NCBI RefSeq assembly: GCF_028554725.1 | Contig: NC_071667.1 | Span: 34,925,501-34,989,500, forward strand | DNA: 64,000 nucleotides | Source: Zeugodacus cucurbitae | Taxonomy: Eukaryota > Arthropoda > Insecta > Diptera > Tephritidae | Reading direction: 5' to 3' | Part shown: positions 32,083-42,870 of the stretch, one piece after another | Position numbering within the stretch: position 1 is the stretch's first letter | How the letters are laid out: the number at the start of each line of letters is the position of its first letter | The notes under the pieces: generated by a model | What the model was told of the DNA's origin: nothing | Databases searched by the model: none | What the model saw: the letters and a program-made list of their open reading frames with translations, nothing else | Program-made: the position numbers and the translations under genes

Positions 32083-33384
32083 TTTTTAGATAATAAGGTC
32101 TGTAGCATTTGATTTTGTGATTTGATTAAATCTTGGATCATGTTTTGCATGCTAGACATAAATTGTGTCATACATTGAGTAAGGTTTAGAATCATATTTT
32201 CAATACCTCCATTAGGTGGATTTTGGGGTTGTTGCATTTGCACAACGCTGCCTTTTAGCACATTTGCATAGCTTCCTTGGATAAGACTATTCGTAGAATT
32301 ACCAGGTTTCGAACTCTGGTCTGTAAGTACTATATTTTCGTTACGAGTGATATTCATCATTTGGTTACGACGAGCTTGAATTCCCAGCGATAATTTTGAT
32401 TTCAAGTCTTTATATACAGGGCAGCCTCTGTAGTTAGCAGTGTGATTCCTCCACAATTACTGCATTTTTTATTTGTATCCTCTTTTTTAAGAGTACATTT
32501 GTTGGGTGTAAATCACCACATACCACACAAACGCTGCGTAGAGTGCAATAAGACTTGGTATGCCCATACTCTTGGCAGTTGGTGCATTGTACCGGACCAT
32601 TTCTTTTATGAGGTTCTTCTACGGTAATTCTACGATGTAACAAATATTTTAAGTTGTATATTGGATGGGTTTCATTCCTTTTAATTGGGTTAGAGTTTGG
32701 CAGCAATTCGACTTTAAACATTGGTTGTGGTACCTTATTTCTATTGAAGATATTTACTACATTTTTAATTTCAAAGCCGCATTCTTCAAGGGCTTCTTTG
32801 ACATCATTAGATTCTACCGAAGACTCTATGCCTTTTACAACAACAACTAGGCCTTTCGAGCTCTTCAGTTGATAAGAATAATAGTTTTTATTGTTATTTG
32901 AAAAAAATTTCACTATATCCATAAAACTTTTCTCAGTGTTGGACTGTATTTTAGTTTCATCCATATTGCCTTTTTTCAAAGGGACTATATGAAAATTGTT
33001 AGTACCTACAATTTCACTTAGTTTCGCAACAAGTACATTAGAGCTACGCCCTCGCAAATATATTGGCGGCGGCTTGGCATTCACGACTGTGGTGGTACCC
33101 TTCGCATCGTCGTTCGATCCATTGCTTAGTATGGCAAATCTGTTGCCATTTAAAGTTCCTGGCTTATTTGCATCAAGCGTGGCGGGTTGGAATTTTTTGG
33201 AATTGACCGCTGACTTTAAAGGACTTGATTTCCTTTTAATATTGACGTAGCGGTCAATACCAATCTGTACAGATGGTGTTTTTCTTTTTGGTACATGCTC
33301 ACCTTGCATTGTTTTTCCCTTTGGTGTCGCTCGTTTGCTGGTACCTGCTTGCTTGCTATTGTCTGCTGTTTTGTTGTTGTGCAC
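32079..33384 (-). pseudogene. J2 ORF1 (Gag) with zinc knuckles
   Basis: 316 codons from 33384 with a basic, Lys/Ser-rich N-terminus, an RRM-like central part (VVVKGIESSVESNDVKEALEE), then YNLKYLLHRRITVEEP and two CCHC knuckles, CTNCQEYGHTKSYC and CVVCGDLHPTN. The frame shifts near 32445; the other frame (32456-32079) carries the third finger-like part (HTANYRGCPVY) and a Gln/Met-rich helix. ORF1 would bind element RNA. The overlap of frames at 32434-32456 localises the lesion. Confidence 0.85.
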
Positions 33385-33454
33385 TTGCTGTTTTGTTCTG
33401 CTTCTGTTGATCCCTTCTACTGATCGGCAGAGCGCTTCGATGACTCATCTTTTT

Positions 33455-34765
33455 CACCGTAGGATTGTTTTTTTGTTGGAGCAGATTGTGTAGGCTCAAC
33501 AAAGCTGAAGTAGGCATTCAGAGAGCCTGTGATCCAAGACAACTTCCAGATATTTGAGATATGGGCTCGATTTTATGATATGCCCATCAATAATGATCTC
33601 AATGGTCTCAACTCTCTTACAACAATACAAGCACCCAATCTTCAAAATAACTTATCACAATACGAATAAGGTAGTCAGGGACATTTAACTTTGTCAAAGC
33701 TTTAATAATCTGAGTCCAGTTCGCTGAATTTAATTTTTTATGTCAAGGGTGATAACAATACAGTATTCCTTATCCCCTCATTGCCACATAGTACCTTCCA
33801 ATGCTTTCTTTGCTATTTTTGTGACAGTTTTTATAGCATCTACAGTGCTTCGTTCTTTCCGAAAACCGAACTGCATTGGGTTCAGCCCGGAAGTTCCCTT
33901 GTTATATTGTTCGAGCCGGCTACATATTATTGTTTCTAGTATACTTTTCCGGCCGTATCAAGCATACATAGCGGGCGATACGACGAGGGTTCTCCTGGAG
34001 GTTTGTTACCCTGGGGAAGTATAACGAGGCGTTGGCGTTTCCAGCATTTCGGAAAGACTCCTTCCTTCAAGAACTTTGTATATGTTTTCCGAAACAGTAG
34101 GGGTTTTCCATGTATAACCAGTTTGGTAATGAAATTTGGTATCTCGTCTAAACCTGGTGCTTTCCTAGTCTTTATTCTTGACATCGCAATTTTAATTTCT
34201 TCAGGGGACACTTCCATGATTTCCTCCGGGTTTATTATAAGATTAGGAATTTGCTTTGGTTCTCGTCTTCGGAATAAAGTATGGACTATTCTGCCAAGTA
34301 TAGTGGGGGATACAGGTGGGCTTCTTGATCTCCCTATTTTGTTCATAAGAAGCTGGTAGGCTTTTCCCCAGGGGTCATTTTCCGCTTCTGAAATAAGCTG
34401 GTTAAAATCATGTTTCTTGCTGCTGACTATGGCTTTATGAAGTTCTCTTATTTTTTCCGAAACTGGGCGAGGAGTTCCTCACAATCTTCTCTTCCTCTAG
34501 TCCGTTGTTGCCTACGTCGAAACCTTAGGCATTCAGCCCTCAGTTGAGCGATTGTTTCAGTCCACCAGTACAATGGAGCTTTGTTTCCTCCATGTTTTCT
34601 TCTAGGCATCGCGGAATCGCAAACCATTACTAGTGATTTTGTTATATGCTTTGTTTGACTTTCAGCATCACCTTGTGAGTCCTCTTGTATTTGGCTTATA
34701 GCATATTCGAGCATTTCCAGGTCACAGATTTTTGTTTTCCAGCTGTTTCTCATTTCTCATACAAA
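33455..34765 (-). pseudogene. R1-like ORF2, pre-RT and RT fingers
   Basis: 34753-34448 reads PLYWWTETIAQLRAECLRFRRR, the linker after the endonuclease. 34346-33936 reads KTRKAPGLDEIPN and SSYRPLCMLDTAGKV. Decayed frames then give QFGFRKERSTVDAI and VITLDIKN. After an internal deletion, ETIEIIIDGHII and YLKYLEVVLDHRLS follow near 33530-33600. Confidence 0.8.
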
Positions 34766-35039
34766 ATTCCTCTCTTGATAATCCGAGATTATAAAATTAT
34801 CTCGTTTTATACAACTAGATTTTCGGTGTTATTCCTAGTTTTATCGATAATTTTGCGAAGAAGAGGAGAAATGTTAAATGAAAATTTAAACAAAAATGGC
34901 CGACAGCGAGAGAAATATGTGTAATACAACAACAAATGCAACACATTTGACAATTGATAATCTCATTTGGCTAAACGTTTAGATTATTGAACGAGCTTAG
35001 AACGAGATTATTTTAATATGTAAACATACTATTACATAG
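34766..35039. other. short non-coding spacer
   Basis: Contains facing words aattatctcgttt (34796-34808) and aacgagattattt (35002-35014), which could be ends of a small inverted-repeat element; no duplication was found. Confidence 0.35.
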
Positions 35040-36265
35040 ATATTGCTACTTCGCAGGTGCAGTATGCACGATTCGTACCGCCCGCTATAGGTGCACCTCA
35101 TTCGGGACCACGCCCAAGTATGAGTATTTATACTATACTGGACTTGCGAGACGGTACGCCTACGTAGTAAACCCTAACTCCGTCTCCTGTAGCTTTACTG
35201 GGAGCCCTGTGGAACCCCCGCTGTTCGCTTGCTATTCACGACTCTAGCTTCACTACTTCTTTGCTGTTCTATTCTCCTTAGACTCTGGAGTACCAAGGCT
35301 GTCAACTTTTCCTTTAAATACGACGCTTATCTCGACTGCAGCATATATGGCACAATGTTCTCTGGAGTTATTTGGTCTGCTTTCCAGGAACAGCCGCGTG
35401 TTTGACTATTTTTGACAGTGAAAAAAGATGTGCTCAGCATTCTCGGTACTATTACGACAGAGATAACAGTCTATTCCCTCATCGTGTCCATACTTGTACA
35501 AATACTCCCTTTAACAACCATGCCCCGTAAGGAACTGTGTCAACTTCGCCGTGCTTATTTTCCACCCATGCTTGTACATTTCCAATTAATCGGTGTGTCC
35601 ATCTACCCTTGACTGATGAATCCCAGCGTGATTGCCATCCATTTAAGCTAACTTGTCTTTCTTCTTTGCTCTCTGACAACGGTAGTTTCCGGCCTATCCT
35701 CTTGCGTCTGTCGTATATTCTCTTCAGTTCACTTGCCATTATGTCTTGTGGCATTATACCAGATATAACGCCAACAGCTTCATGTGAGACTGTGCGAAAT
35801 GCACTGGCTATCCTGATGGCACTCAGCCGGAACACCGGTTGTACCATTCTGACACGGCATACATAAAAACTGACTGGCATAACTAAATCGCGCGTCAATC
35901 ATTACACCAAGGTATTTCAACGATGGTTGCGTTGTAATACAGTATGAGTCTATGTTAAGGGATATATTTTCCATTTTCTTCCTGTTTGTGATACGTACGG
36001 CTTCCGTTTTTTGTCCAGCAAGTTCGAGTTTATAACTTGTGAGCCACTGTTTTATGTTTAGTGCAGTATCACTGCGTATGGCTTGGATTAGGCGAAGTTC
36101 TTTCGCTACTATCGTCAGCGTATCCGTTTATCTGGACTTCAGTGGGACACAGTACACCACCATAAAGTACATTTCATAATAGTGGGCCTAATACGGAGCC
36201 TTGTGGCACCCCCCCCTGTCACCATATATTTTTTGGACCTTCATCCGTATCGTATAAAAGCATTC
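35040..36265 (-). pseudogene. R1-like retrotransposon fragment (RT to 3' UTR)
   Basis: Minus strand. Starting near 36220 the text GVPQGSVLGPLL is readable, then a gap where the YxDD box should be, TLTIVAKELRLIQ, KLELAGQKTEAVRI, and YLGVMIDARFSY. Frame 35898-35479 reads IRIASAFRTVSHEAVGVISGIMPQ and GRWTHRLIGNVQAWVENKHGEVD. About 440 bp of 3' UTR follow. Closely related to 59494-60535. No poly(T) at the left edge. Confidence 0.78.
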
Positions 36266-36273
36266 TATCAGTC

Positions 36274-36369
36274 AGGATGGGATCATGTGTAGAAGTTCAC
36301 GCAAGTGAGGAAAGTTTTTGGAGGATGGGATCATGTGTAGAAGTTCACGCAAGTGAGGAAAGTTTTTGA
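36274..36369 (+). repeat. 48-bp tandem duplication at RTE 5' end
   Basis: aggatgggatcatgtgtaga begins at 36274 and again at 36322; the 48-bp units are identical by eye. The other RTE copy (54547 on) has one unit. It lies at the extreme 5' end of the element. Confidence 0.9.
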
Positions 36370-36548
36370 TTGTCATTCACTTGGGAGTGGCCAGAAACGA
36401 TTCTTCTCCACATGGTTCAAGCAGCTCACGACTTCCGGTTTTAGACCAAGTATCCTCTGGGTAGCCAACAGACATCCGTTTGAAGGCGAAGCCCGCTTAT
36501 GCGGTTGTGCGTAGGGCTTGGGACCCACCACATAAAAACGAAGTACCA

Positions 36549-39443
36549 ATGAAAAATCTACGAAAGCCTCGGATGAGACACCCCCCTTTTGATGACGACC
36601 CCTGCAAACGTTTTAAGGATAATGATATAAGGGCATGCACCTGGAATGTCCGGACCCTTAATTGGGAAGGTGCCTCTGCCCAGCTGGTTGATGTCCTCAT
36701 ACGACTCAAGGCTGACATCACCGCCATCCAAGAAGTGCGATGGACGGGACAAGGACGGAAGAAGGTGGGTCCTTGTGACATCTACTACAGCGGCCATATA
36801 AAGGAGCGCAAATGTGGTGTTGGATTTGTGGTGGGAGAGAGACTCCGTCGCAGAGTCCTGGCATTCACCCCGGTGGATGAACGTCTAGCCACAATCCGCA
36901 TCAAAGCGAGGTTCTTCAACATATCGCTGATTTGCGCCCACGCCCCAACGGAAGAGAAGGACGATGTGACCAAAGATGCTTTCCATGAGCGCCTAGAACG
37001 CACCTATGAGCGCTGCCCCCGCCACGATGTAAAAGTCGTGCTTGGCGATTTTAACGCTAGGGTGGGTAAAGAAGGTGTCTTTGGCACAACAGTCGGAAAA
37101 TTCAGCCTCCATGACGAAACATCGCCAAACGGCCTGAGGCTGATTGACTTCGCTGGGGCCCGAAATATGGTCGTCTGTAGTACCAGATTTCAGCATAAGA
37201 AAATACATCAAGCTACTTGGCCGTCTCCTGATCGAAACACGCGGAACCAAATCGATCACGTTGTGATAGACGGTAGACATGTCTCCTGTGTTTTAGACGT
37301 GCGTACGCTCCGAGGACCAAATATAGACTCGGACCATTATCTGGTCGCAGCGAAGATACGCACCCGCCTCTGTGCAGCAAAGAATGCCCGTCAACAAACA
37401 CAAGGAAGGTTCGACGTCGAAAAGCTGCAATCGCAACAGACAGCCACGAAATACTCTACTCGACTTGCACTCCTGCTCTCTGAGAGCACTCATCAGCATC
37501 TCGGTATAAGGGAACTGTGGAACGGCATCTCAAACTCACTGCGTACCGCTGCAGCCGAAACAATTGGTTTTCGGCAACGACAAAAAACAAGCTGGTACGA
37601 TGAGGAGTGCCGTCTCGCAGCGGAGAGAAAACAGACTGCCTACCTCGCAACATTGCAAACGACCACAACACGTGCGGGATGGGATAGATACCGAGAGCTG
37701 AAGAGGGAAGCGAGACGCATCTGCAGACAAAAAAAGAAAGAGGCCGAAATGCGTGAGTACGAAGAGCTTGAGAAGCTGGCAGACAGAGGGAATGCTCGAA
37801 AATTTTATGAAAAAATGAAGCGACTTAACGAAGGTTTCAAGACCGGAGCATCCTCATGTAGAGACCAAGGTGGTAATCTGGTAACCGATGTCCAGGGCAT
37901 ACTGGGATTATGGAGGGAACACTTCTCCGACCTGCTGAATGGCAGTGAGAGTACAACACCAGGAGATGGCGAACCCGATCCCCCAATCGATGACGATGGA
38001 ACAGATGTTCCATTACCCGACCATGAAGAAATTCGAATAGCAATTACCCGCTTGAAGAACAGCAAAGCAGCGGGGGCCGATAGATTACCGGCAGAACTAT
38101 TCAAATACGGCGGCGAAGAACTGATAAGGTGCATGCATCAGCTTCTTTGCAGAATATGGTCGGAGGAAAGCATGCCTGACGATTGGAATCTCAGTGTACT
38201 CTGCCCAATCCATAAAAAGGGAGATCCCACAATCTGCGCCAACTACCGTGGGATCAGCCTCCTAAATATCGCATACAAGGTTCTATCGAGCGTACTGTGT
38301 GGCTTTAGACCTGGAAAATCGACAACTGACCAGATATTCACCATGCGCCAAATCTTGGAGAAGACCCGTGAAAAGAGGATCGACACACACCACCTTTTTG
38401 TCGATTTCAAAGCTGCTTTCGACAGCACGAAAAGGAGTTGCCTTTACGCCGCGATGTCTGAATTTGGTATCCCCGAAAAACTAATACGGCTGTGTAAATT
38501 GACGTTGAGCAACACCAAAAGCTCCGTCATGATTGGGAAGGACCTCTCCGAGCCGTTCGATACCAAACGAGGTTTCAGACAAGGTGACTCACTATCGTGC
38601 GACTTCTTTAACCTGATGCTGGAAAAAATTATAAGAGCTGCAGAGCTAAACCGAGAAGGTACAATCTTCTACAAGAGTGTACAGCTCCTGGCGTACGCCG
38701 ATGATATTGATATCATCGGAAGCAACAACCGCGCCGTTTGTTCTGCTTTTTCCCGCATGGATAAGGAGGCGAAGCGAATGTGTCTGGAGGTGAATGAGGA
38801 CAAGACGAAATATCTCCTGTCATCAAGCAAACAGTCGGCGCATTCGCGTCTTGGCTCCCACGTCACTGTTGACAGTCATAACTTCGAGGTCGTAGATAAT
38901 TTCGTATACCTGGGAACCAGCATCAACAACACGAACAATGTCAGCCTCGAAATCCAGCGCAGTATAACTCTTGCCAACAGGTGCTACTTTGGACTGAGTA
39001 GGCAATTGAACAGTAAAGTCCTCTCTCGACGAACCAAAATCAAGCTCTACAAGTCGCTTATCATTCCCGTCCTGCTTTATGGTGCAGAAGCTTGGACGAT
39101 GTCAACATCAGATGAGACGACACTAGGAGTTTTCGAGAGGAAAATTTTGCGTAAGATTTATGGTCCTCAGAACATTGGCAACGGCGAATACCGCAGACGA
39201 TGGAACGATGAGCTGTACGAGTTATACGACGACATTGACATAGTTCAGCGAATAAAAAGACAGCGGCTACGCTGGCTAGGTCATGTTGTCCGAATGGACG
39301 AAAACTCTAGAGCCCTGAAAGTGTTCGATGCAGTACCCGCCGGAGGAAGCCGAGGAAGGGGAAGGCCTCCACTCCGTGGGAGGGACCTGGTGGAACTGCG
39401 AAGGAGAGAGAGAGGTGGCGCACTATCGTCGATTACCGGCTAA
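36549..39443 (+). CDS. RTE endonuclease-reverse transcriptase
   Basis: Open from the non-ATG codon 36480 to 39443; the first good ATG is at 36549, giving about 964 codons. The endonuclease has TWNVRTLNWEG, ITAIQEVRWTG (Glu), LICAHAPT, VVLGDFNARVG (Asp-x-Asn) and DSDHYLV (His). The RT has KAAGADRLPAELF, ANYRGISLLNIAYK, HLFVDFKAAFDS (Asp), GFRQGDSLSC and LLAYADDIDII (catalytic YADD). A C-terminal RQRLRWLGHVVRM block and a Gly/Arg-rich tail follow. Sixteen codons present in the 54547 copy are missing in frame at about 38299, just before GFRPGKSTTDQ, so the frame is intact but the fold is probably damaged. It lacks a zinc finger, as in RTE. Insect annotations often call these craniofacial development protein 2-like. 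Confidence 0.85.
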   Translation: MKNLRKPRMRHPPFDDDPCKRFKDNDIRACTWNVRTLNWEGASAQLVDVLIRLKADITAIQEVRWTGQGRKKVGPCDIYYSGHIKERKCGVGFVVGERLRRRVLAFTPVDERLATIRIKARFFNISLICAHAPTEEKDDVTKDAFHERLERTYERCPRHDVKVVLGDFNARVGKEGVFGTTVGKFSLHDETSPNGLRLIDFAGARNMVVCSTRFQHKKIHQATWPSPDRNTRNQIDHVVIDGRHVSCVLDVRTLRGPNIDSDHYLVAAKIRTRLCAAKNARQQTQGRFDVEKLQSQQTATKYSTRLALLLSESTHQHLGIRELWNGISNSLRTAAAETIGFRQRQKTSWYDEECRLAAERKQTAYLATLQTTTTRAGWDRYRELKREARRICRQKKKEAEMREYEELEKLADRGNARKFYEKMKRLNEGFKTGASSCRDQGGNLVTDVQGILGLWREHFSDLLNGSESTTPGDGEPDPPIDDDGTDVPLPDHEEIRIAITRLKNSKAAGADRLPAELFKYGGEELIRCMHQLLCRIWSEESMPDDWNLSVLCPIHKKGDPTICANYRGISLLNIAYKVLSSVLCGFRPGKSTTDQIFTMRQILEKTREKRIDTHHLFVDFKAAFDSTKRSCLYAAMSEFGIPEKLIRLCKLTLSNTKSSVMIGKDLSEPFDTKRGFRQGDSLSCDFFNLMLEKIIRAAELNREGTIFYKSVQLLAYADDIDIIGSNNRAVCSAFSRMDKEAKRMCLEVNEDKTKYLLSSSKQSAHSRLGSHVTVDSHNFEVVDNFVYLGTSINNTNNVSLEIQRSITLANRCYFGLSRQLNSKVLSRRTKIKLYKSLIIPVLLYGAEAWTMSTSDETTLGVFERKILRKIYGPQNIGNGEYRRRWNDELYELYDDIDIVQRIKRQRLRWLGHVVRMDENSRALKVFDAVPAGGSRGRGRPPLRGRDLVELRRRERGGALSSITG

Positions 39444-39474
39444 ACGGTTGCAACGCCAATCACATACATACATC

Positions 39475-40570
39475 AGTCAAATAGCTCTTTACGATGCACG
39501 ATAGATAGCTTGGTACCTTTTTAAGTTCTAGCGCGCGTATTATATGTGGCCGAACTAAACGCATTTTTAACATCGAAGGTAACGATTGCACAGTCCATAC
39601 ATCAACCTTTCTCCTTCTATAGCTTTCTCTGTTATACTTGTGACTCTTTTGAGATCATCAATAGCCGAGCGCTTTCTATGGAAACCATATTGGTTTTCAG
39701 ATAAGCCGCGAGTTTCATCTTCCAGGTAGTTTATAGCGTTTCCACAAGGTTTCGAAGTAGCGATGGACAGGTGGACGCTTGTCTTTTACCACCTCTAATC
39801 ATAGACATCACGAGTTTATACGCTGCACCCCACGGGCTTGTATCCACTTTGTCGCATAGTTCCATGAAACACATCTTTTTGCTCTTTTTAATCGCTTTTT
39901 TAAGCTCGTTGCGTTTTGTTTTGAATATTTCGCGCAGTATATCACTATCGTCATTGCCCATGCTCCGCTGGAGACGGCGCCTTGTTTTATGGCTTTCACT
40001 TGTCAGTTTGTAAATATCATTATTCCACCAATATGCTGGCTTTCTCTGAGTGGTTTGCCTTTTCTTGTTGATAGCTGCATCGCATGTTTTGCTAATGTGT
40101 TTTACCACGAAATTTGCTTGTTGATCCGTATCGTCACATTCTTCGAGGGTTTCATCAATCATAAGCTTGAATATTTCCTCATCCAGGGTTTCAATCTACC
40201 ACCCTTTTACTTCCACCTTTTTGTGGCAACCGTAACCCCTCTGAACTCGCATGTGTTTGCTAATATTTATCATTATCGCAAGGTGGTCACTCTGGGTATA
40301 TATATCACATACCCACCAATCTGCGAAGGCTTTAAGCAATGCACTACCTCTATGGTTTGTAGATTTGTACCCCATTCTAGGGCCCAGGCATTTAAGTCCC
40401 CTGCGATTATGTTGGGTTTAGTTGTCATTGTCTCTTTTACCAGGTCGTCAAGTATTTTTTTCATGTGATCTCTTCTTTTAGCGTTCTGATTTGAGCCTGA
40501 TCTCCTAGTAACTTCCCTATCTCTTCTCTGAATCATTTTGTGCTTCCCTTTTGTGTTTTCTTAAGCTCCA
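39475..40570 (-). pseudogene. R1-like retrotransposon fragment (endonuclease to RT fingers)
   Basis: 40536-40273 reads RRDHMKKILDDLV and IIAGDLNAWALEWG, an endonuclease block with Asp-x-Asn. 40162-39731 reads PAYWWNNDIYKLTSESHKTRRRLQR, the linker. Decayed frames to 39480 give GLSENQYGFHRKRSAIDDL and VTSITEKAIEGE. No catalytic RT core remains. It ends where the RTE element ends. Confidence 0.72.
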
Positions 40571-40985
40571 TTAATATCTTACCTTTAGCTGTCTTCTTTA
40601 TACGTTAGGCCGTGTGAAAAAAACCAACAAAGCGGCTAGCAAAAACGAAAACTACAGAAAATTCTAAGAAAGATTTGCCAAGAAACCATGGGTCTAAAAT
40701 TAATTCCCAGTTCGCGCAGAGTGACTTTAGATTTTGAGGTCAGACTTAATAAATTTTACTCAAAAACCTATACTTTTTCATAAGCAGCGATCTGGAAAAT
40801 TGTGCAGCATACAGATATTCCCATATATTTTTTTTTTAATTTTTTTAATAAAATTGTGGAAAATACGGTGGATCGAAAATAAAATTTTATTGTTGTAATT
40901 AAGTTTTCAAAAATTAAATGTTTTTGTGGTGCAGACATTGGTTATTTTTACTGATGACTGGGAATCCTTTCTAGTTTTAGTTTTT

Positions 40986-41286
40986 TTAAGTTTTAAAGTC
41001 TTTTTTGGATTCCATGCGTGGTGTTGTAGTACGACTTTCTATAGTTACGGTCATGATATCATCTCTATTCTTTGAAATAGCGCGTCGGGAAACTGTTGAC
41101 AGAAGCTGTACACAACGTTCAGTTGCTTGGGTATGACATGGAATCCCTGGGTCGGGCAGCGGCGGATCATCAGACTCAATAAACTGCAACAAGTGTTCGT
41201 ATGGAATGTTTGCTGAGAATGAAGGCTTAGACAAAACACTGTCATCATCTAGGTCAACCAGATCAAAGTGGTCTGAGCATTCAATT
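40986..41286 (-). pseudogene. C-terminal domain of an unidentified transposon-type protein, copy 1
   Basis: About 100 open codons on the minus strand from a stop at 41287. The text includes an acidic DLVDLDDDSVL, PGIPCHTQATERCVQLLSTVS and FESKKDF-like MESKKDF at the end. I recall an Ile-Pro-Cys-His-Thr-Gln-x-x-Glu-Arg block near the C-terminus of several uncharacterised arthropod proteins that look transposon-derived; that is memory, not a search. No catalytic domain remains. Confidence 0.4.
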
Positions 41287-41399
41287 TATTGCGTGCGGAT
41301 CACAAACTTTATCACGATAATGTAGTATATTTTTTATGGCTCTTTCGCGAACACTTTTTCTCTTATCATAAAGCATTGCCAGTAAAATATTTTCAGTAT

Positions 41400-41690
41400 G
41401 AGCGAATTTTTTCAAAATATCTGAGAGACTTACCTATATTTTCGGTAAAAAAAAAAAATTAGAAGCACTGAGGTCTTATGTTCGATATATGGGGGCTTGA
41501 AAATTTAGGGGTGGTTGTGGATCGATTTGGCCTATTTTCACAACATATCATTGGGATGCCAGACAAATATTATGAACCGAATTTCATTGAAATTGGTAGA
41601 GTAGTTTTGGAGATATGGTTTTTGACCCATAAGTGGGCGGAACCACGCCCATTTAAAATTTGATATAATAAATTGAATACAACCTTCTGT
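41400..41690 (-). repeat. T-family fragment, minus orientation (copy at 42984-43270)
   Basis: Contains the complement of the T blocks tgggcgtggttccgcccact and aaaaccatatctccaaaac, with no end sequences. Lies within each duplication unit. Confidence 0.7.
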
Positions 41691-41742
41691 ACCATCTTTG
41701 TAATGAAATTAAAGGTTTGTGGTGTTTTTCCTTACTGAATTA

Positions 41743-41852
41743 AAGCTTGCGCTTCTGTGGTTTGATGCTCATGACCTTTGTTTTTGCAATGTTGATTCTT
41801 AAGCCGGTTTGTGCTGCAGCGCAACCTACCGCTTGGAGTTTTGCTGACATAT
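41743..41852 (-). pseudogene. non-LTR RT scrap (copy at 43326-43435)
   Basis: Minus-strand text SAKLQAVGCAAAQTGLRINI then AKTKVMSIKPQ resembles the post-YADD helix and KTK box of RTE/R4-type reverse transcriptases. About 37 codons only. Confidence 0.5.
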
Positions 41853-41910
41853 ATTAGTGTTTATGTGACAGAAGACATTTGTCGGCAGCATAATCCAGGT
41901 CCAGATTGCG

Positions 41911-42321
41911 GTGGTTGTTACTGCCAAATCAACTCTTCGTCGCACTGGTGCCACAGTCCATGAAGACTCGGACCAGGAAAGCGCCGTGAGTATAAACACG
42001 GAAAAGGAAGATGAACTTATTCGCTCACCGGAGCTATCGACCGAGGGTTCCAACTCTGGCAACAAGAGAGAGCTCCGGAGGAAGCCAAGCAAGGTGGGGT
42101 TGAAGACAAAAACGCGATATAAGGCGGCGGTCGGTATTTGCAGCCGACTCGAAGGCAAGCCTAACTTGAAAGAAGAGGAAACAAAAAGGTTGGGCCAGAG
42201 AAGAGGCAAAGAACGGCTCACTTCGCCACTCGTAAGTGGTGAAAATTCTAAGAAAGATTTGCCAAGAAACCATGGGTCTAAAATTAATTCCCAGTTCGCG
42301 CAGAGTGACTTTAGATTTTGA
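41911..42321 (+). pseudogene. LOA-like ORF1 N-terminal part, upstream duplicate
   Basis: Same text as 43494 onward (TLRRTGATVHEDSDQESA, Ser/Lys-rich, KRELRRKPSKVGLKTKTRYK), but cut at 42240 by the start of the second duplication unit, so the last 27 codons read foreign sequence. Confidence 0.6.
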
Positions 42322-42569
42322 GGTCAGACTTAATAAATTTTACTCAAAAACCTATACTTTTTCATAATCAGCGATCTGGAAAATTGTGCAGCATACAGAT
42401 ATTCCCATATATTTTTTTTTTAATTTTTTTAATAAAATTGTGGAAAATACGGTGGATCGAAAATAAAATTTTATTGTTGTAATTAAGTTTTCAAAAATTA
42501 AATGTTTTTGTGGTGCAGACATTGGTTATTTTTACTGATGACTGGGAATCCTTTCTAGTTTTAGTTTTT

Positions 42570-42870
42570 TTAAGTTTTAAAGTCTTTTTTGGATTCCATG
42601 CGTGGTGTTGTAGTACGACTTTCTATAGTTACGGTCATGATATCATCTCTATTCTTTGAAATAGCGCGTCGGGAAACTGTTGACAGAAGCTGTACACAAC
42701 GTTCAGTTGCTTGGGTATGACATGGAATCCCTGGGTCGGGCAGCGGCGGATCATCAGACTCAATAAACTGCAACAAGTGTTCGTATGGAATGTTTGCTGA
42801 GAATGAAGGCTTAGACAAAACACTGTCATCATCTAGGTCAACCAGATCAAAGTGGTCTGAGCATTCAATT
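42570..42870 (-). pseudogene. C-terminal domain of an unidentified transposon-type protein, copy 2
   Basis: Same text as 40986-41286 in the second unit of the tandem duplication; identical over the open part by eye. Confidence 0.4.

Larger units (their letters stand above)
29316..33454 (-). mobile_element. Jockey-like retrotransposon J2, near full length
   Basis: 4.1 kb from the T run at 29321-29332 (poly(A) on the element strand) to a 5' UTR ending near 33454. Encodes ORF1 with zinc knuckles and ORF2 with endonuclease and RT. It has only a few disabling changes, so it is much younger than its R1-like host. The probable target duplication is the 6-bp caccgt; about five extra bases lie beyond the T run, so the left edge is uncertain. 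Confidence 0.85.
28441..34765 (-). mobile_element. R1-like retrotransposon, interrupted by J2
   Basis: Minus strand. The poly(A) shows as the T run at 28441-28451. Coding parts at 28622-29312 and 33455-34765 are collinear in an R1-like ORF2; between them lies the Jockey element J2, with caccgt at both junctions (29310-29315 and 33455-33460). The RT palm is also missing through an internal deletion near 33640. The 5' end is truncated within the endonuclease-RT linker. Confidence 0.75.
36274..39470 (+). mobile_element. RTE-clade retrotransposon, near full length
   Basis: 3.2 kb plus-strand element with a short 5' UTR containing the duplicated 48-mer, a single long ORF and almost no 3' UTR, as expected of RTE elements. 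GC content and codon use differ sharply from the AT-rich surroundings. The right end is near the acatacatacat run; no target duplication was recognised. Confidence 0.85.

Noticed and set aside
36497..38134. Several minus-strand frames of 60-110 codons opposite the RTE gene
   Set aside because: Antisense shadows of a GC-rich coding frame.
41826..42273. 131-codon minus-strand frame and its duplicate at 43409-43840
   Set aside because: Antisense to the LOA-like ORF1 part; Ser/Leu-rich text is the complement of the Lys/Glu-rich sense frame.
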